Positions 27,993-36,483 of a stretch of DNA of 64,000 bases are shown here, one piece after another. The DNA is taken from assembly GCF_902833045.1 (NCBI RefSeq), contig NZ_CADFDU010000010.1:186001-250000 (forward strand). The letters are read 5' to 3'. Made by a program: the position numbers and the translations under genes. The DNA comes from Burkholderia sp. BCC0322. GTDB taxonomy: Bacteria; Pseudomonadota; Gammaproteobacteria; Burkholderiales; Burkholderiaceae. Positions within the stretch are counted from its first letter, which is position 1. The number at the start of each line of letters is the position of its first letter. The notes under the pieces were generated by a model. It was not told where the DNA came from and did not search any database. It was given only the letters and a program-made list of their open reading frames with translations.

Positions 27993-28235
27993 ATGTCGCC
28001 GACGTTCGGGCTGCGCGTGGAAACGTGCATCGATACGTCGACCGATCGCCCGATCCAGCGGTTCTTCGACAATCTGCTGCCCGACGAACGGAGGCGCATG
28101 GCGCTCGCGCGAGAGGCGAAAAGCGACGCCTGGAGCCTGCTCGCATACTTTGGACGCGAATCGGCCGGCGCGCTCCCGCTGCTCGCCGAAGGCGAGCGAG
28201 AAGCGGCGCAGCACTCGGGGGTAACCGGAATTCCG
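27993..28235 (+). pseudogene. hipA N-terminal fragment
   Basis: This reading frame encodes a piece close to the N-terminal part of HipA-family kinases: PIQRFFDNLLPDERRRMALA, then AKSDAWSLLAYFGRESAGAL and PLLAEGE. HipA proteins are about 430 residues with a kinase domain, none of which is present; the similarity stops near 28205. No hipB partner is seen. It is a relic of a toxin-antitoxin locus next to an IS256 relic. Confidence in the homology comes from the conserved FxxNLLP and ALL-xGxDxxGA-type spacing. Confidence 0.6.
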
Positions 28236-28255
28236 TGTGCGAGGCGGGTCAGGAC

Positions 28256-28489
28256 TCAGATTCCGATGTCGAATCGCTCTGGGCAAAGCAGCACAACCTG
28301 CGTCATCGCGCTTTTCCAGTCGTGCCGGGAGCCGGTCCAATTGGCAATGATGTTCCGCAGGGCCAGCCAGCTCAGCTAGAGCGCGACCTCGCCCGACGGG
28401 AGGGGACCTCGTGCCTTGATGATCTTCCGACGCTGCACGTGCAGCGCCTCAATGGCGTTCGCAACCGCGATGAGGGATACAACGTTGAT
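28256..28489 (-). pseudogene. IS256-family (Mutator) transposase C-terminal relic
   Basis: In one frame, bases 28489 to 28379 encode VANAIEALHVQRRKIIKARG and more, matching the TNAIESLNxQLRKIIKxRG block of IS256-family transposases. After an in-frame TAG (28378-28376), the frame continues as LSWLALRNIIANWTGSRHDW and ends PERFDIGI with a stop at 28256. It corresponds to the last 75-80 residues of a transposase of about 400, with the catalytic DDE part missing. The relic abuts the pentapeptide gene's stop codon. No inverted repeat was identified. Confidence 0.7.
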
Positions 28490-28993
28490 TCAATGTCCAC
28501 CGTTGATTTCCGTGTCCTCGAACGCCAGATGCTCGAAATAGCTCCCCGTGAAATCCACGTCCAACCCTTTGAGCCCGTGAGCTTCGACCGTGGTCCCGGT
28601 GCAGTCCAGCACTTGCACCGAATGCCACGTGTTGCCGTCGAACCGAATGCCATTCCATTTGCATCTCAGAAACTTGACGCTATTGAAAGTGCTGCCGTGA
28701 AACGTCGCTTCATCGAAACTGCAATCGACGAACGTGCATCCGGAAACTGCAATTTCCGCAAAATCGCAACCAACAAACGTACAGGCTGAAAACTGACATT
28801 CCTTCCAACCGGCCTGCCGAAACGACGTTCCGGTGAAGCGACTGCCGCTGAAATTACCGCCGACAAACTGCGCAAGACTCAGATCGAGGCCGGCATAGGC
28901 CGAACTGTCCGACTGACCGGACAGCCCTGCGGGCATACCACCCGCGCCCTTGCGCCACTGGTCATGCCTGTAGATGATTTCGGTACTACTCAT
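28490..28993 (-). CDS. Pentapeptide-repeat protein
   Basis: A 167-residue protein built of A(D/N)LxX-type repeats from about residue 35 (LDLSLAQFVGGNFSGSRFTG, FSACTFVGCDFAEIAVSGCT, DCSFDEATFHGSTFNSVKFL), predicted to form a right-handed beta helix. No signal or membrane segment is present. The start ATGA overlaps the stop of the upstream membrane-protein gene, and that gene in turn overlaps the Sel1 gene, so three genes are translationally coupled. Such trios resemble accessory or immunity modules near secretion effectors, but no effector gene remains here. The gene ends exactly at the IS256 relic. Confidence 0.8.
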   Translation of the reverse strand: MSSTEIIYRHDQWRKGAGGMPAGLSGQSDSSAYAGLDLSLAQFVGGNFSGSRFTGTSFRQAGWKECQFSACTFVGCDFAEIAVSGCTFVDCSFDEATFHGSTFNSVKFLRCKWNGIRFDGNTWHSVQVLDCTGTTVEAHGLKGLDVDFTGSYFEHLAFEDTEINGGH

Positions 28994-29304
28994 GAGTCTG
29001 CATCCCGATGCACGGGAGCAGACGAATCGCTCCCGCCGTTGCCCGACGGAGGATCGTCAGCATCGCCGGGCGTTGTCGAGTCACGGCTGGCGAACCATGC
29101 GACCAAGCCGCCCAATGCAATCAGCGGCCCGAGAAACAGGAAATTCCCGATCGCGAGATCACTCACATCGTGCGAACCGTAGCTACCTCCGCTGACCTGG
29201 GCGACGGCTCCCACGAGCGCGAGCACGCCCCAGGCCGCCAATAGCAGGCCTCCGGCAACCACGGTCGCGGCCATCGTCGTTTTACGCACCTCCCCTCCCG
29301 TCAC
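28990..29304 (-). CDS. Small two-span membrane protein
   Basis: A 104-residue protein with two hydrophobic segments (TMAATVVAGGLLLAAWGVLA and LAIGNFLFLGPLIALGGLVA) and a short acidic Asp/Ser-rich tail. Four-base overlaps on both sides couple it to the Sel1-repeat and pentapeptide genes. No family was recognised. Confidence 0.7.
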   Translation of the reverse strand: MTGGEVRKTTMAATVVAGGLLLAAWGVLALVGAVAQVSGGSYGSHDVSDLAIGNFLFLGPLIALGGLVAWFASRDSTTPGDADDPPSGNGGSDSSAPVHRDADS

Positions 29305-30956
29305 GCATCGTCGGAAAAGTTGCCGACGCTGACCTGAGGCAGCTTCGCGAACCCGAGGCGATTAGCCTCGTTCCACCACGTCCACGTCACGTCCGTCGGC
29401 GATACGTCCAGATGGACGGTCCAAGGATCGGGGAACGCGTCCCCCTGCATGACATAGGCCTGGCGATACCACTGATTGAACGTGGCCGCCCGAGGATGAT
29501 CGACCGCCACGCTGGCCTGCCAGACGCCCGTCACCGGACACGCGCGCGAACCGCGACACTGGATGGCGGGGTCAGGAAATTCGGCAGCGCGCGCAATACC
29601 TTGCGCCACGCGGGGATGCAATTCCTCCTGCTTCGCAGGCATGGGGATTGCATCGCCGACGTAGTGGAAGAAGATGCGACCATCTTCCGGCACGAGGCCT
29701 GAGCGGCTCCGATCGAACAATTCGTCCTTCCGGTAACGCATCGGCACCTGTTCCGTATTCCACGCAAAGTGCCGTTCGGCAGCCGGATATTTCAGTTGTG
29801 CAAGCCAATAGCGCCCGACAGGGGCGGCGGTCGTTTCCGCCTGCGGGGGAACGGCGACCTGCGGCTTCTCCGGCAGCATGTAGCCATCCGGCACGTGTGC
29901 GCGACCGGCACGCAACGATACCGGTTGCACGGCAGGTTTGGAAAGTGACGTCGGCCCCGATGTCACCGCCTTCGCCGCATTGATCAAAGTTTCCTTGTTG
30001 CCGTCCCACTTGGGCAGCTTGGCCGGCGGCAGCGGCGCTACTTTGTCCAGGTTAGGCAGACGAAGATCCGGGTCGCGCTCGAGGCGATCGGCAAGAACAC
30101 TATAACGCTCGGCCCGGGCACGATCCTTCACGTTGCCGACCACGGCATCGCCATCGTCGAACGCTCCAAACAAATACGCTGCGCTCTTGGCGCTTCCGTA
30201 TTTCACGCCTTCATGCAGGATCTTGAGAGCCCGCACGTTATCTTCGCCAAGTGATTGGTCGGAGCCAACGAGAGTTGTTCCGAGAGCGTACGCTGCATCC
30301 CCGCTACCCTGGGCGAAGCCACACTCGAGCATTTTGAGCGCAACCTTTCGATTGCCCCAAAAACCCGATTTCGGATCATCGTAGACTGCATCGAGCTTAC
30401 TGCCCAAATAAGCCATCGCACTCGGGCTACCCTTGTCCGCAGCAAGTTGCCAGAACGCATACGCGCGGCTGGCATCCTGCTTTACTCCAACTCCGTTCAT
30501 GTAGTACGTGCCCATAAGATCATAGGCCGCAGGGATGCCCAGCTTCATGGCCTGCTCGGTAATCTGCAACGCATGCTCGGTATCGCGATCGACACCCAAC
30601 CCCTGCGCGTAGGCATTCGCAAGGTTCAGCATCGCCTTCCAGTGCTTGCGCTCAGCAGCCTTGCTCCATAGCACGACGGCACCAGCGTAGTCGCGCTGGT
30701 TCGGCCACAACAATGCACTTGTCATCTTCATCGCCTGCTGATTCCAGCGATCGGCCTCTGGATCAACGGCCGGAACGACGGCGGCTTCGTGCACGCAATC
30801 AAACGTCTCGCGATGTGGATTGAAAGCGTCGAGCGACATATTTCGCGGAAGGGAATCGTTCATCGAGCAAGCGGCACAAGCAAAGAACAGGAAGAGGGAA
30901 AACACGCCCGTCAGGCGCAACCGTTTAGATGTTGTAGAACTCATCGGAACTCGCAT
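29301..30956 (-). CDS. Exported Sel1-repeat protein
   Basis: A 551-residue protein with a hydrophobic N-terminal export signal (LRLTGVFSLFLFFACAAC; a cysteine at the end may make it a lipoprotein, though the lipobox is imperfect). Several Sel1 repeats follow (MLNLANAYAQGLGVDRDTEH, AAYDLMGTYYMNGVGVKQDA, GDAAYALGTTLVGSDQS). A C-terminal domain of unknown type contains YWLAQLKYPAAERHF and ends in a WTWWNEANRLGF segment. It resembles the T6SS-associated proteins with a DUF6396-like C-terminus. The start is taken as ATG 30956; ATG 30944 is also possible. It is the first gene of the coupled trio. Confidence 0.75.
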   Translation of the reverse strand: MRVPMSSTTSKRLRLTGVFSLFLFFACAACSMNDSLPRNMSLDAFNPHRETFDCVHEAAVVPAVDPEADRWNQQAMKMTSALLWPNQRDYAGAVVLWSKAAERKHWKAMLNLANAYAQGLGVDRDTEHALQITEQAMKLGIPAAYDLMGTYYMNGVGVKQDASRAYAFWQLAADKGSPSAMAYLGSKLDAVYDDPKSGFWGNRKVALKMLECGFAQGSGDAAYALGTTLVGSDQSLGEDNVRALKILHEGVKYGSAKSAAYLFGAFDDGDAVVGNVKDRARAERYSVLADRLERDPDLRLPNLDKVAPLPPAKLPKWDGNKETLINAAKAVTSGPTSLSKPAVQPVSLRAGRAHVPDGYMLPEKPQVAVPPQAETTAAPVGRYWLAQLKYPAAERHFAWNTEQVPMRYRKDELFDRSRSGLVPEDGRIFFHYVGDAIPMPAKQEELHPRVAQGIARAAEFPDPAIQCRGSRACPVTGVWQASVAVDHPRAATFNQWYRQAYVMQGDAFPDPWTVHLDVSPTDVTWTWWNEANRLGFAKLPQVSVGNFSDDA

Positions 30957-31746
30957 GATTACCCCAGCCGAACGCTGGACGTACGATCGTCTTGACATGC
31001 CATCAGGAAGCCCCAAGAAAGCGGACAGCGGAAGGTTCGGGCGCGAAGACAGACAGGTCAAGTGCCCTTCGATCCCAGTACAAAGGCCTTCCGTCAAATC
31101 CACGTTCTGCGATACCAGGACATGCGCCAGCGCATCCTGATGACGGCCCCAATGAAACCGGATCGCGCATGATTGTTCTGATCGAGCGCACTAACGAAGG
31201 CGCGCGGCATTTCGGTCACGTTCACTTGTCGATGGCCATTCGGCGACGGCGCTCTCAGACCGCCACGTCACCTACGCGCTTAATTGTTTAGCCGTCAATT
31301 TTAAGTGCAACGTTCACATAAAAACCATCGTATTGTGGTGGCCACCTCGCAATTGCAAGAAGGAACTCGCGACAAATACAACGATGTCCCGCCGACTAAT
31401 TTGACCCCTTAAAAAACAGCAGTAATTCATTGAATTTATTAATAATTTTCAATATTTCAGATACCCGACGAAAAAATTCTGCTCGCCCGACCGCTCTTTA
31501 ACCCGATCATCGCCCGACAATTCTTGACGGTTCGCGAGCCGCCAAACTGGTAGCATTCGGTCGGCTCACAATATGTGACGCGCAGCATGCACTCGGGCAT
31601 CCAGGCGACCCATCCGGTCACCCCTTTTTTGCGCCGCCCAGACACCGATGCCGCTGTGCCCCCCCCGTTTCCCCGCAACACCCCGGCGTCGCCCCACCCG
31701 ACCCGTTGCAGCAACCGTTGGAGTGGCGCCTCGTGCGCCAGCAAGC
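30957..31746. other. Low-GC interval without recognisable genes
   Basis: In these 790 bases, 31270-31500 is markedly AT-rich for this genome. It contains no ORF with protein character and no intact IS. It marks the right edge of the accessory block that begins near 18 kb and likely carries the Sel1-operon promoter. Confidence 0.45.
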
Positions 31747-31902
31747 ATGAAGAACTCGAAGCCGTCCCTCCGCCCTCCGCGCGAGAAAGACCGCACGCCG
31801 CTGGTACGTGCCGGCGCGCTGCTGCTGATGGCCGGCCTGCTGTACCTGCTATGGCCGTCGGCCGAAACCGCGTACCTGGCGATGGAGTCGGTCATACGCT
31901 GA
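31747..31902 (+). CDS. Small single-span membrane protein
   Basis: A 51-residue ORF with a basic N-terminus (MKNSKPSLRPPREKDRTPLV) and one membrane helix (AGALLLMAGLLYLLWPSAET). No clear ribosome binding site precedes ATG 31747. It lies 44 bases before the trpS leader peptide. The membrane helix with positive-inside charge is coherent, so it is probably real, but no function can be given. Confidence 0.45.
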   Translation: MKNSKPSLRPPREKDRTPLVRAGALLLMAGLLYLLWPSAETAYLAMESVIR

Positions 31903-31934
31903 CGCGGCACGTCCCGCCCCGCCCCGCACTACGC

Positions 31935-31940
31935 TATACT
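31935..31940 (+). promoter_or_regulatory. Candidate -10 element of the trpS leader transcript
   Basis: TATACT ends 6 bases before the leader-peptide ATG. A transcription start at normal distance would fall on or next to that ATG, giving a leaderless mRNA. No matching -35 was found. Confidence 0.4.
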
Positions 31941-31946
31941 CGCGCA

Positions 31947-31997
31947 ATGGAAACCCAACCCGCCCTGCCGAACCTGCATTGCTGGTGGCGCGCCTGA
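31947..31997 (+). CDS. trpS leader peptide with adjacent Trp codons
   Basis: A 17-codon ORF, METQPALPNLHCWWRA and stop. The two consecutive TGG codons (31983-31988) stand four codons from the stop, the hallmark of a tryptophan attenuator peptide. It lies 119 bases before trpS. Ribosome stalling at the Trp codons when charged tRNA-Trp is scarce would mask the segment 31991-31995 and release the antiterminator strand. The peptide itself probably has no function. Confidence 0.8.
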   Translation: METQPALPNLHCWWRA

Positions 31998-32067
31998 CCC
32001 AGGCGGCCCGTTTCCTTTTGCATGTCCCAAACGTGATGCCGCCAGCGATGGCGGCATTTGCGTTTCT
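31991..32067 (+). promoter_or_regulatory. Tryptophan attenuator of trpS
   Basis: Four pairing segments are visible. Segment 1 (CGCCT, 31991-31995) pairs with segment 2 (AGGCG, 32001-32005). Segment 2 extended (GGCGGC, 32002-32007) can instead pair with segment 3 (GCCGCC, 32038-32043). Segment 3 (32036-32044) pairs perfectly over 9 bp with segment 4 (32049-32057) around a GCGA loop, followed by TTGCGTTTCT. This is the classical arrangement of ribosome-mediated attenuation. Low charged tRNA-Trp should favour 2:3 pairing and trpS expression. Confidence 0.8.
32036..32067 (+). terminator. Attenuator terminator hairpin before trpS
   Basis: A perfect 9-bp stem with a GNRA-type GCGA loop is followed by a T-rich run with seven T in the next ten bases. 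It lies in the trpS leader and ends 50 bases before the trpS start. Confidence 0.75.
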
Positions 32068-32098
32068 GCGCAGACACCATGGCTGGCGGCTTCGATAA

Positions 32099-33130
<1,032 letters not shown>

Positions 33131-33244
33131 GCGGCGCGGGCAGCATGCGCGCGAATGCGCTGCGCGTGCCGGACGGTATCGGGCCGGCGCGCGGCAATCA
33201 GCGCGCCACGTGCGCAAGCGAGCGTCGATGCACGCGCCGCTTCA

Positions 33245-33655
33245 TCACGATGCATGCGCCGGCGCGGACGCGTGGCACACCGCCTCGACCCGATTGCCGG
33301 CCGGGTCGACGAGAAACGCGCCGTAGTAGTCGCCGTGGTAATGCGGCCGCAAGCCGGGTTCACCGTCGGACTGCCCACCCGTCGCAAGGCCCGCTTCGAA
33401 AAACGCGTCGACCTGCTCGCGGCTCGCGGCCTTGAAGCACCAGTGCCGCTTGCTCGCGCCGATTTCAGCGGGATCCAGATAGACCGCCAGGCAAGTCGAT
33501 GCAGTGTCGTTCGCATTGCAGCGCTCGCCATAGCCGAGCGCGGTCGGCCGGTCATAGACCTTGGCTGCGCCCAGCGCGGCCATGATGGCATCGTAGAAAG
33601 GGCGTGCCAGGTCGATATCCGGCACGCCGATCGACACGTGATCGAGAAGTTGCAT
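33245..33655 (-). CDS. VOC (glyoxalase/dioxygenase fold) protein
   Basis: A 136-residue single-domain VOC protein: MQLLDHVSIGVPDIDLARPF, then FYDAIMAALG and a C-terminal HGDYYGAFLVDPAGNRVEAV. The usual metal ligands would be His6, a middle His and the Glu of NRVEAV. The substrate is unknown. It is monocistronic and separate from the next VOC gene by about 240 bases; the two are not close relatives. Confidence 0.85.
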   Translation of the reverse strand: MQLLDHVSIGVPDIDLARPFYDAIMAALGAAKVYDRPTALGYGERCNANDTASTCLAVYLDPAEIGASKRHWCFKAASREQVDAFFEAGLATGGQSDGEPGLRPHYHGDYYGAFLVDPAGNRVEAVCHASAPAHAS

Positions 33656-33896
33656 CGTATCGACTCCGTTGAAGGGCAGACGAGTCTACCTGAGCGCGGC
33701 ATTTCGCACCGGAGTCACCCTGCCGCTCGCGGGCGATACGTGAGCGCCCGGCACCGTCACGTGCGATGTCGTTCGCGCCGCCGGCGGGTGCAGAACGAAT
33801 GCGTGCGACGCATCCAGCGCCGCACACAGGAGTGCAGCTGGATGCACCGTGCGTCGCCGCTCGCGGTACGCTGAGCGCCTCGCGCGACGCATTGCG

Positions 33897-34283
33897 TCAC
33901 TTCATCTGCATCAGCTGAATCAGGTTCCCGCACGTATCGTCGATGACCGCGACGCGCACGGGCCCCGCGTCCATCGGCTCCAGCGTGAAGCGCACATCGA
34001 GATCCGTGAGCCGCGCGAACGCCGCATCGAGATCGTCGACCTGGAACGATGCCGCCGGGATGCCGTCCTCGTACAACGCCTGCTTGTAAGGCCCGACCGC
34101 GCGATGGTTGCTCGGCTCGAGCAGCAGTTCCGTGCCGTCCGGCTGGTCCTTCGACACCACGGTCAGCCAGCGGTACTCGCCCACCGGCACGTTGTTCTTC
34201 AGCTTGAAACCGAGCTTGTCGGTATAGAACGTCAACGCCTTGTCCTGATCGTCGACAAAGATACTCGTCACGTAGATTCGCAT
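33897..34283 (-). CDS. VOC-family protein
   Basis: A 128-residue VOC protein beginning MRIYVTSIFVDDQDKALTFY, then TDKLGFKLKNNVPVGEYRWL and DGTELLLEPSNHRAVGPYKQ. It ends with DDTCGNLIQLMQM. It resembles the glyoxalase/bleomycin-resistance superfamily often listed as PhnB or extradiol-like; the usual final Glu metal ligand is replaced by Gln, so catalytic metal binding is doubtful. The start is ATG 34283; the longer frame upstream is spurious. Confidence 0.85.
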   Translation of the reverse strand: MRIYVTSIFVDDQDKALTFYTDKLGFKLKNNVPVGEYRWLTVVSKDQPDGTELLLEPSNHRAVGPYKQALYEDGIPAASFQVDDLDAAFARLTDLDVRFTLEPMDAGPVRVAVIDDTCGNLIQLMQMK

Positions 34284-34360
34284 GTCAGCCTCTCCTGAAC
34301 AGGCAAACGCCATTCTAGCGCCCGACGCGATCCACGCCTTCCGCGCTTGCGCGCCCCCGC

Positions 34361-35281
34361 TCACGTGATCTGGTACGTCGACGCCGGTACAAATTCCTCC
34401 GGCAGCGGGCGATCGCCCAGTTCGAGCACCGACCGCTCGATCGTGCGCGTCATCGCATCGAGCGCCAGCGCGTTCGGCGCGAGGCCGAACGGCTCGGCCA
34501 CTTCGCTCGCGATCGCTTCGAGCGCGATCAGCGTGTACGAGATGAATACGCAGATCAGCGGCGTGAAGAACTCCGTCGAATCGACGAGGCCGAACGGCAG
34601 CAGCACGCAGTACGCATACACGGTGCGATGCAGCAGCACGCTGTACGAGAACGGGATCGGCGTCGACAGGATGCGTTCGCAACCACCGACCGATTTGCCG
34701 ACCTCGTCGAGCTGCGTCTCGAACATCCAGCAGATCGCGTCACTGCCGGGCGCGCGGCCCAGCGCGCGGACAATGCCACCGCGCAGTTCGTCGAGGATCG
34801 CGACGGGCTTGAAGCATTTGCCGCCAAGCTCGGCCGTGCGTTGCGCACCGAGAATGCGCTGCAGGTCCGCGGTCGGATCGGTATGACGAAGCTGATGCTT
34901 CAGCGCATAGGTGAGCGCGATCAGCAGGTCGGCGAGCCGGTTGCGCTCGGCGTCGCTCACGCTGTCGGGCAGGTAGCGATTCAGCTGCGACGTCAGCGCG
35001 CGCGCCGCGATCAGCAGGCTGCCCCACAGATGCCGCGCCTCCTTGAAGCGCTCGAAGCTCGCGTTGTTGCGAAACCCGAGGAAGATCGCGAGCGCGAGTC
35101 CGAACAGCGTGAACGGCGCGGTGTTCAGCGGGATCTTCTCGCCGAAGATGCGCCCGTTCGTGAAGACCGCCAGCGTGCTGACGATCGCCATGAACACGAG
35201 CTGCGGAATGATCGATTGCAGCACGGAGCCGTTCCAGACGAACAGCATCCTGAGCCAGTTTTGTTGTGGTCGGACGATCAT
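34361..35281 (-). CDS. Bestrophin-like (UPF0187/YneE) membrane channel protein
   Basis: A 306-residue protein with four hydrophobic segments and the family hallmarks IFLGFRNNASFERFKEARHLWG (shown here in part as NNASFERFKEARHLWG) and SYSVLLHRTVYAYCVLLPFG. Bacterial bestrophin homologues are pentameric ion channels of the inner membrane. The start is ATG 35281 (MIVRPQQNWLR). It stands alone, 110 bases from the end of cydB on the same strand, so read-through is possible. Confidence 0.88.
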   Translation of the reverse strand: MIVRPQQNWLRMLFVWNGSVLQSIIPQLVFMAIVSTLAVFTNGRIFGEKIPLNTAPFTLFGLALAIFLGFRNNASFERFKEARHLWGSLLIAARALTSQLNRYLPDSVSDAERNRLADLLIALTYALKHQLRHTDPTADLQRILGAQRTAELGGKCFKPVAILDELRGGIVRALGRAPGSDAICWMFETQLDEVGKSVGGCERILSTPIPFSYSVLLHRTVYAYCVLLPFGLVDSTEFFTPLICVFISYTLIALEAIASEVAEPFGLAPNALALDAMTRTIERSVLELGDRPLPEEFVPASTYQIT

Positions 35282-35472
35282 GGTGTTTTCTCGACTGCGA
35301 GGGGATGCATCAAACGGCACGCCGGCGCCCGATGCGCAACGGCCCGCGCGTGGCGGGCCGCTGTCGGGTGCATGCCGGGCACGGGCGCCGAGCTGCGCTG
35401 CGCGTGATGATACGCCCGCGCCCGCTGCACCCGCTGCGCCCGTCACATCGGGCGGCGCTCAGCGATAGCCGC

Positions 35473-36480
35473 TCAGTGATAGCCGATATCGCCCTCGCGC
35501 ACCTTGCCGCGAAACACGCGGTACTGCATCGCGTTGTACACGAGGATGATCGGCAGCACGATCACGGTGCCGACGAGCGCGAACAGCTGGCTCGAATGGC
35601 TCGACGACGCATCCCAGATCGACAGCGACGGCGGCACGATGTTCGGCCAGATGCTGATCACGAGCCCCGTGTAGCCGAGGAACACGAGCGCGAGCGTCAA
35701 CAGGAACGGCGTGGCCTCGTGCTCGCGTTTCACCGTGCGGAAGATGCCCCACACGCACGCGACGACGAGAACCGGCACCGGCAGGAACCAGCCGAGGTTG
35801 CCGCTGCCGAACCAGCGATGCGCGACGGCCGGCAGCCCGATCACGGTCCACAGGCTGACCACGCCCATCACGGCGAGCAGCACGCCCGCGAGCGGTTTCA
35901 TCAGGAGCCGCATCTTGCGCTGCAGTTCGCCGTCGACCTTCAGGATCAGCCAGCCGCAGCCGAGCGTCGCATACGTGACGAGCACGCCGATCCCGCACAG
36001 CAGGCTGAACGGCGACAGCCAGTCGAACGGCCCGCCCGCGAACTGGTGGTTCTCGATCTTGATGCCTTGCAGCAGCGACCCGAGCACGATCCCCTGGCAG
36101 AACGCGGCGAGTGCGGAGCCGCCGATGAACGCGAGATCCCACATGTGTTGCGTGCGCGTGGCCTTCGCGCGCAGCTCGAACGCCGCGCCCCGGAAGATCA
36201 GCCCGACCAGCATCAGCACCAGCGGCAGATAGTTCGCCGGCAGCAGCGTCGAATACACGACCGGGAATGCGCCGTAGAGCCCGGCGCCGCCGAGCACCAG
36301 GAACGTCTCGTTGCCGTCCCACACCGGCGCGACGGTGTCGAGCATCACCTGGCGCTCGGCCTTCGCGTCGAAGAACGGAAACAGCAGGCCGATACCGAGA
36401 TCGAAGCCGTCCAGCATCACGTAGATGAATACGCCGAGGCCGATGATCGCGGCCCACACGACAGGAAGATCGATTTGCAT
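35473..36480 (-). CDS. cydB: Cytochrome bd-type quinol oxidase subunit II
   Basis: A 335-residue inner-membrane subunit with about eight spans, starting MQIDLPVVWAAIIGLGVFIY. The conserved MLDGFDLGIGLLFPF and WDGNETFLVLGGAGLYGAFP follow. It pairs with the subunit I encoded 3 bases upstream, forming a terminal oxidase that reduces O2 with quinol. No small CydX-like ORF was found downstream, which fits the cyanide-insensitive (Cio) subgroup. Confidence 0.95.
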   Translation of the reverse strand: MQIDLPVVWAAIIGLGVFIYVMLDGFDLGIGLLFPFFDAKAERQVMLDTVAPVWDGNETFLVLGGAGLYGAFPVVYSTLLPANYLPLVLMLVGLIFRGAAFELRAKATRTQHMWDLAFIGGSALAAFCQGIVLGSLLQGIKIENHQFAGGPFDWLSPFSLLCGIGVLVTYATLGCGWLILKVDGELQRKMRLLMKPLAGVLLAVMGVVSLWTVIGLPAVAHRWFGSGNLGWFLPVPVLVVACVWGIFRTVKREHEATPFLLTLALVFLGYTGLVISIWPNIVPPSLSIWDASSSHSSQLFALVGTVIVLPIILVYNAMQYRVFRGKVREGDIGYH

Positions 36481-36483
36481 GGC

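Noticed and set aside
28372-28653. 93-residue minus-strand ORF overlapping the pentapeptide gene
   Set aside because: It is out of frame with both the pentapeptide repeats and the transposase relic and lacks protein character.
31280-31430. Possible IS ends in the low-GC interval
   Set aside because: Short stretches resemble IS termini, but I could not pair them as inverted repeats or identify target-site duplication.
34361-35446. Longer bestrophin start upstream of 35281
   Set aside because: The 55 added residues are low-complexity and not family-like; MIVRPQQNWLR matches the usual start.
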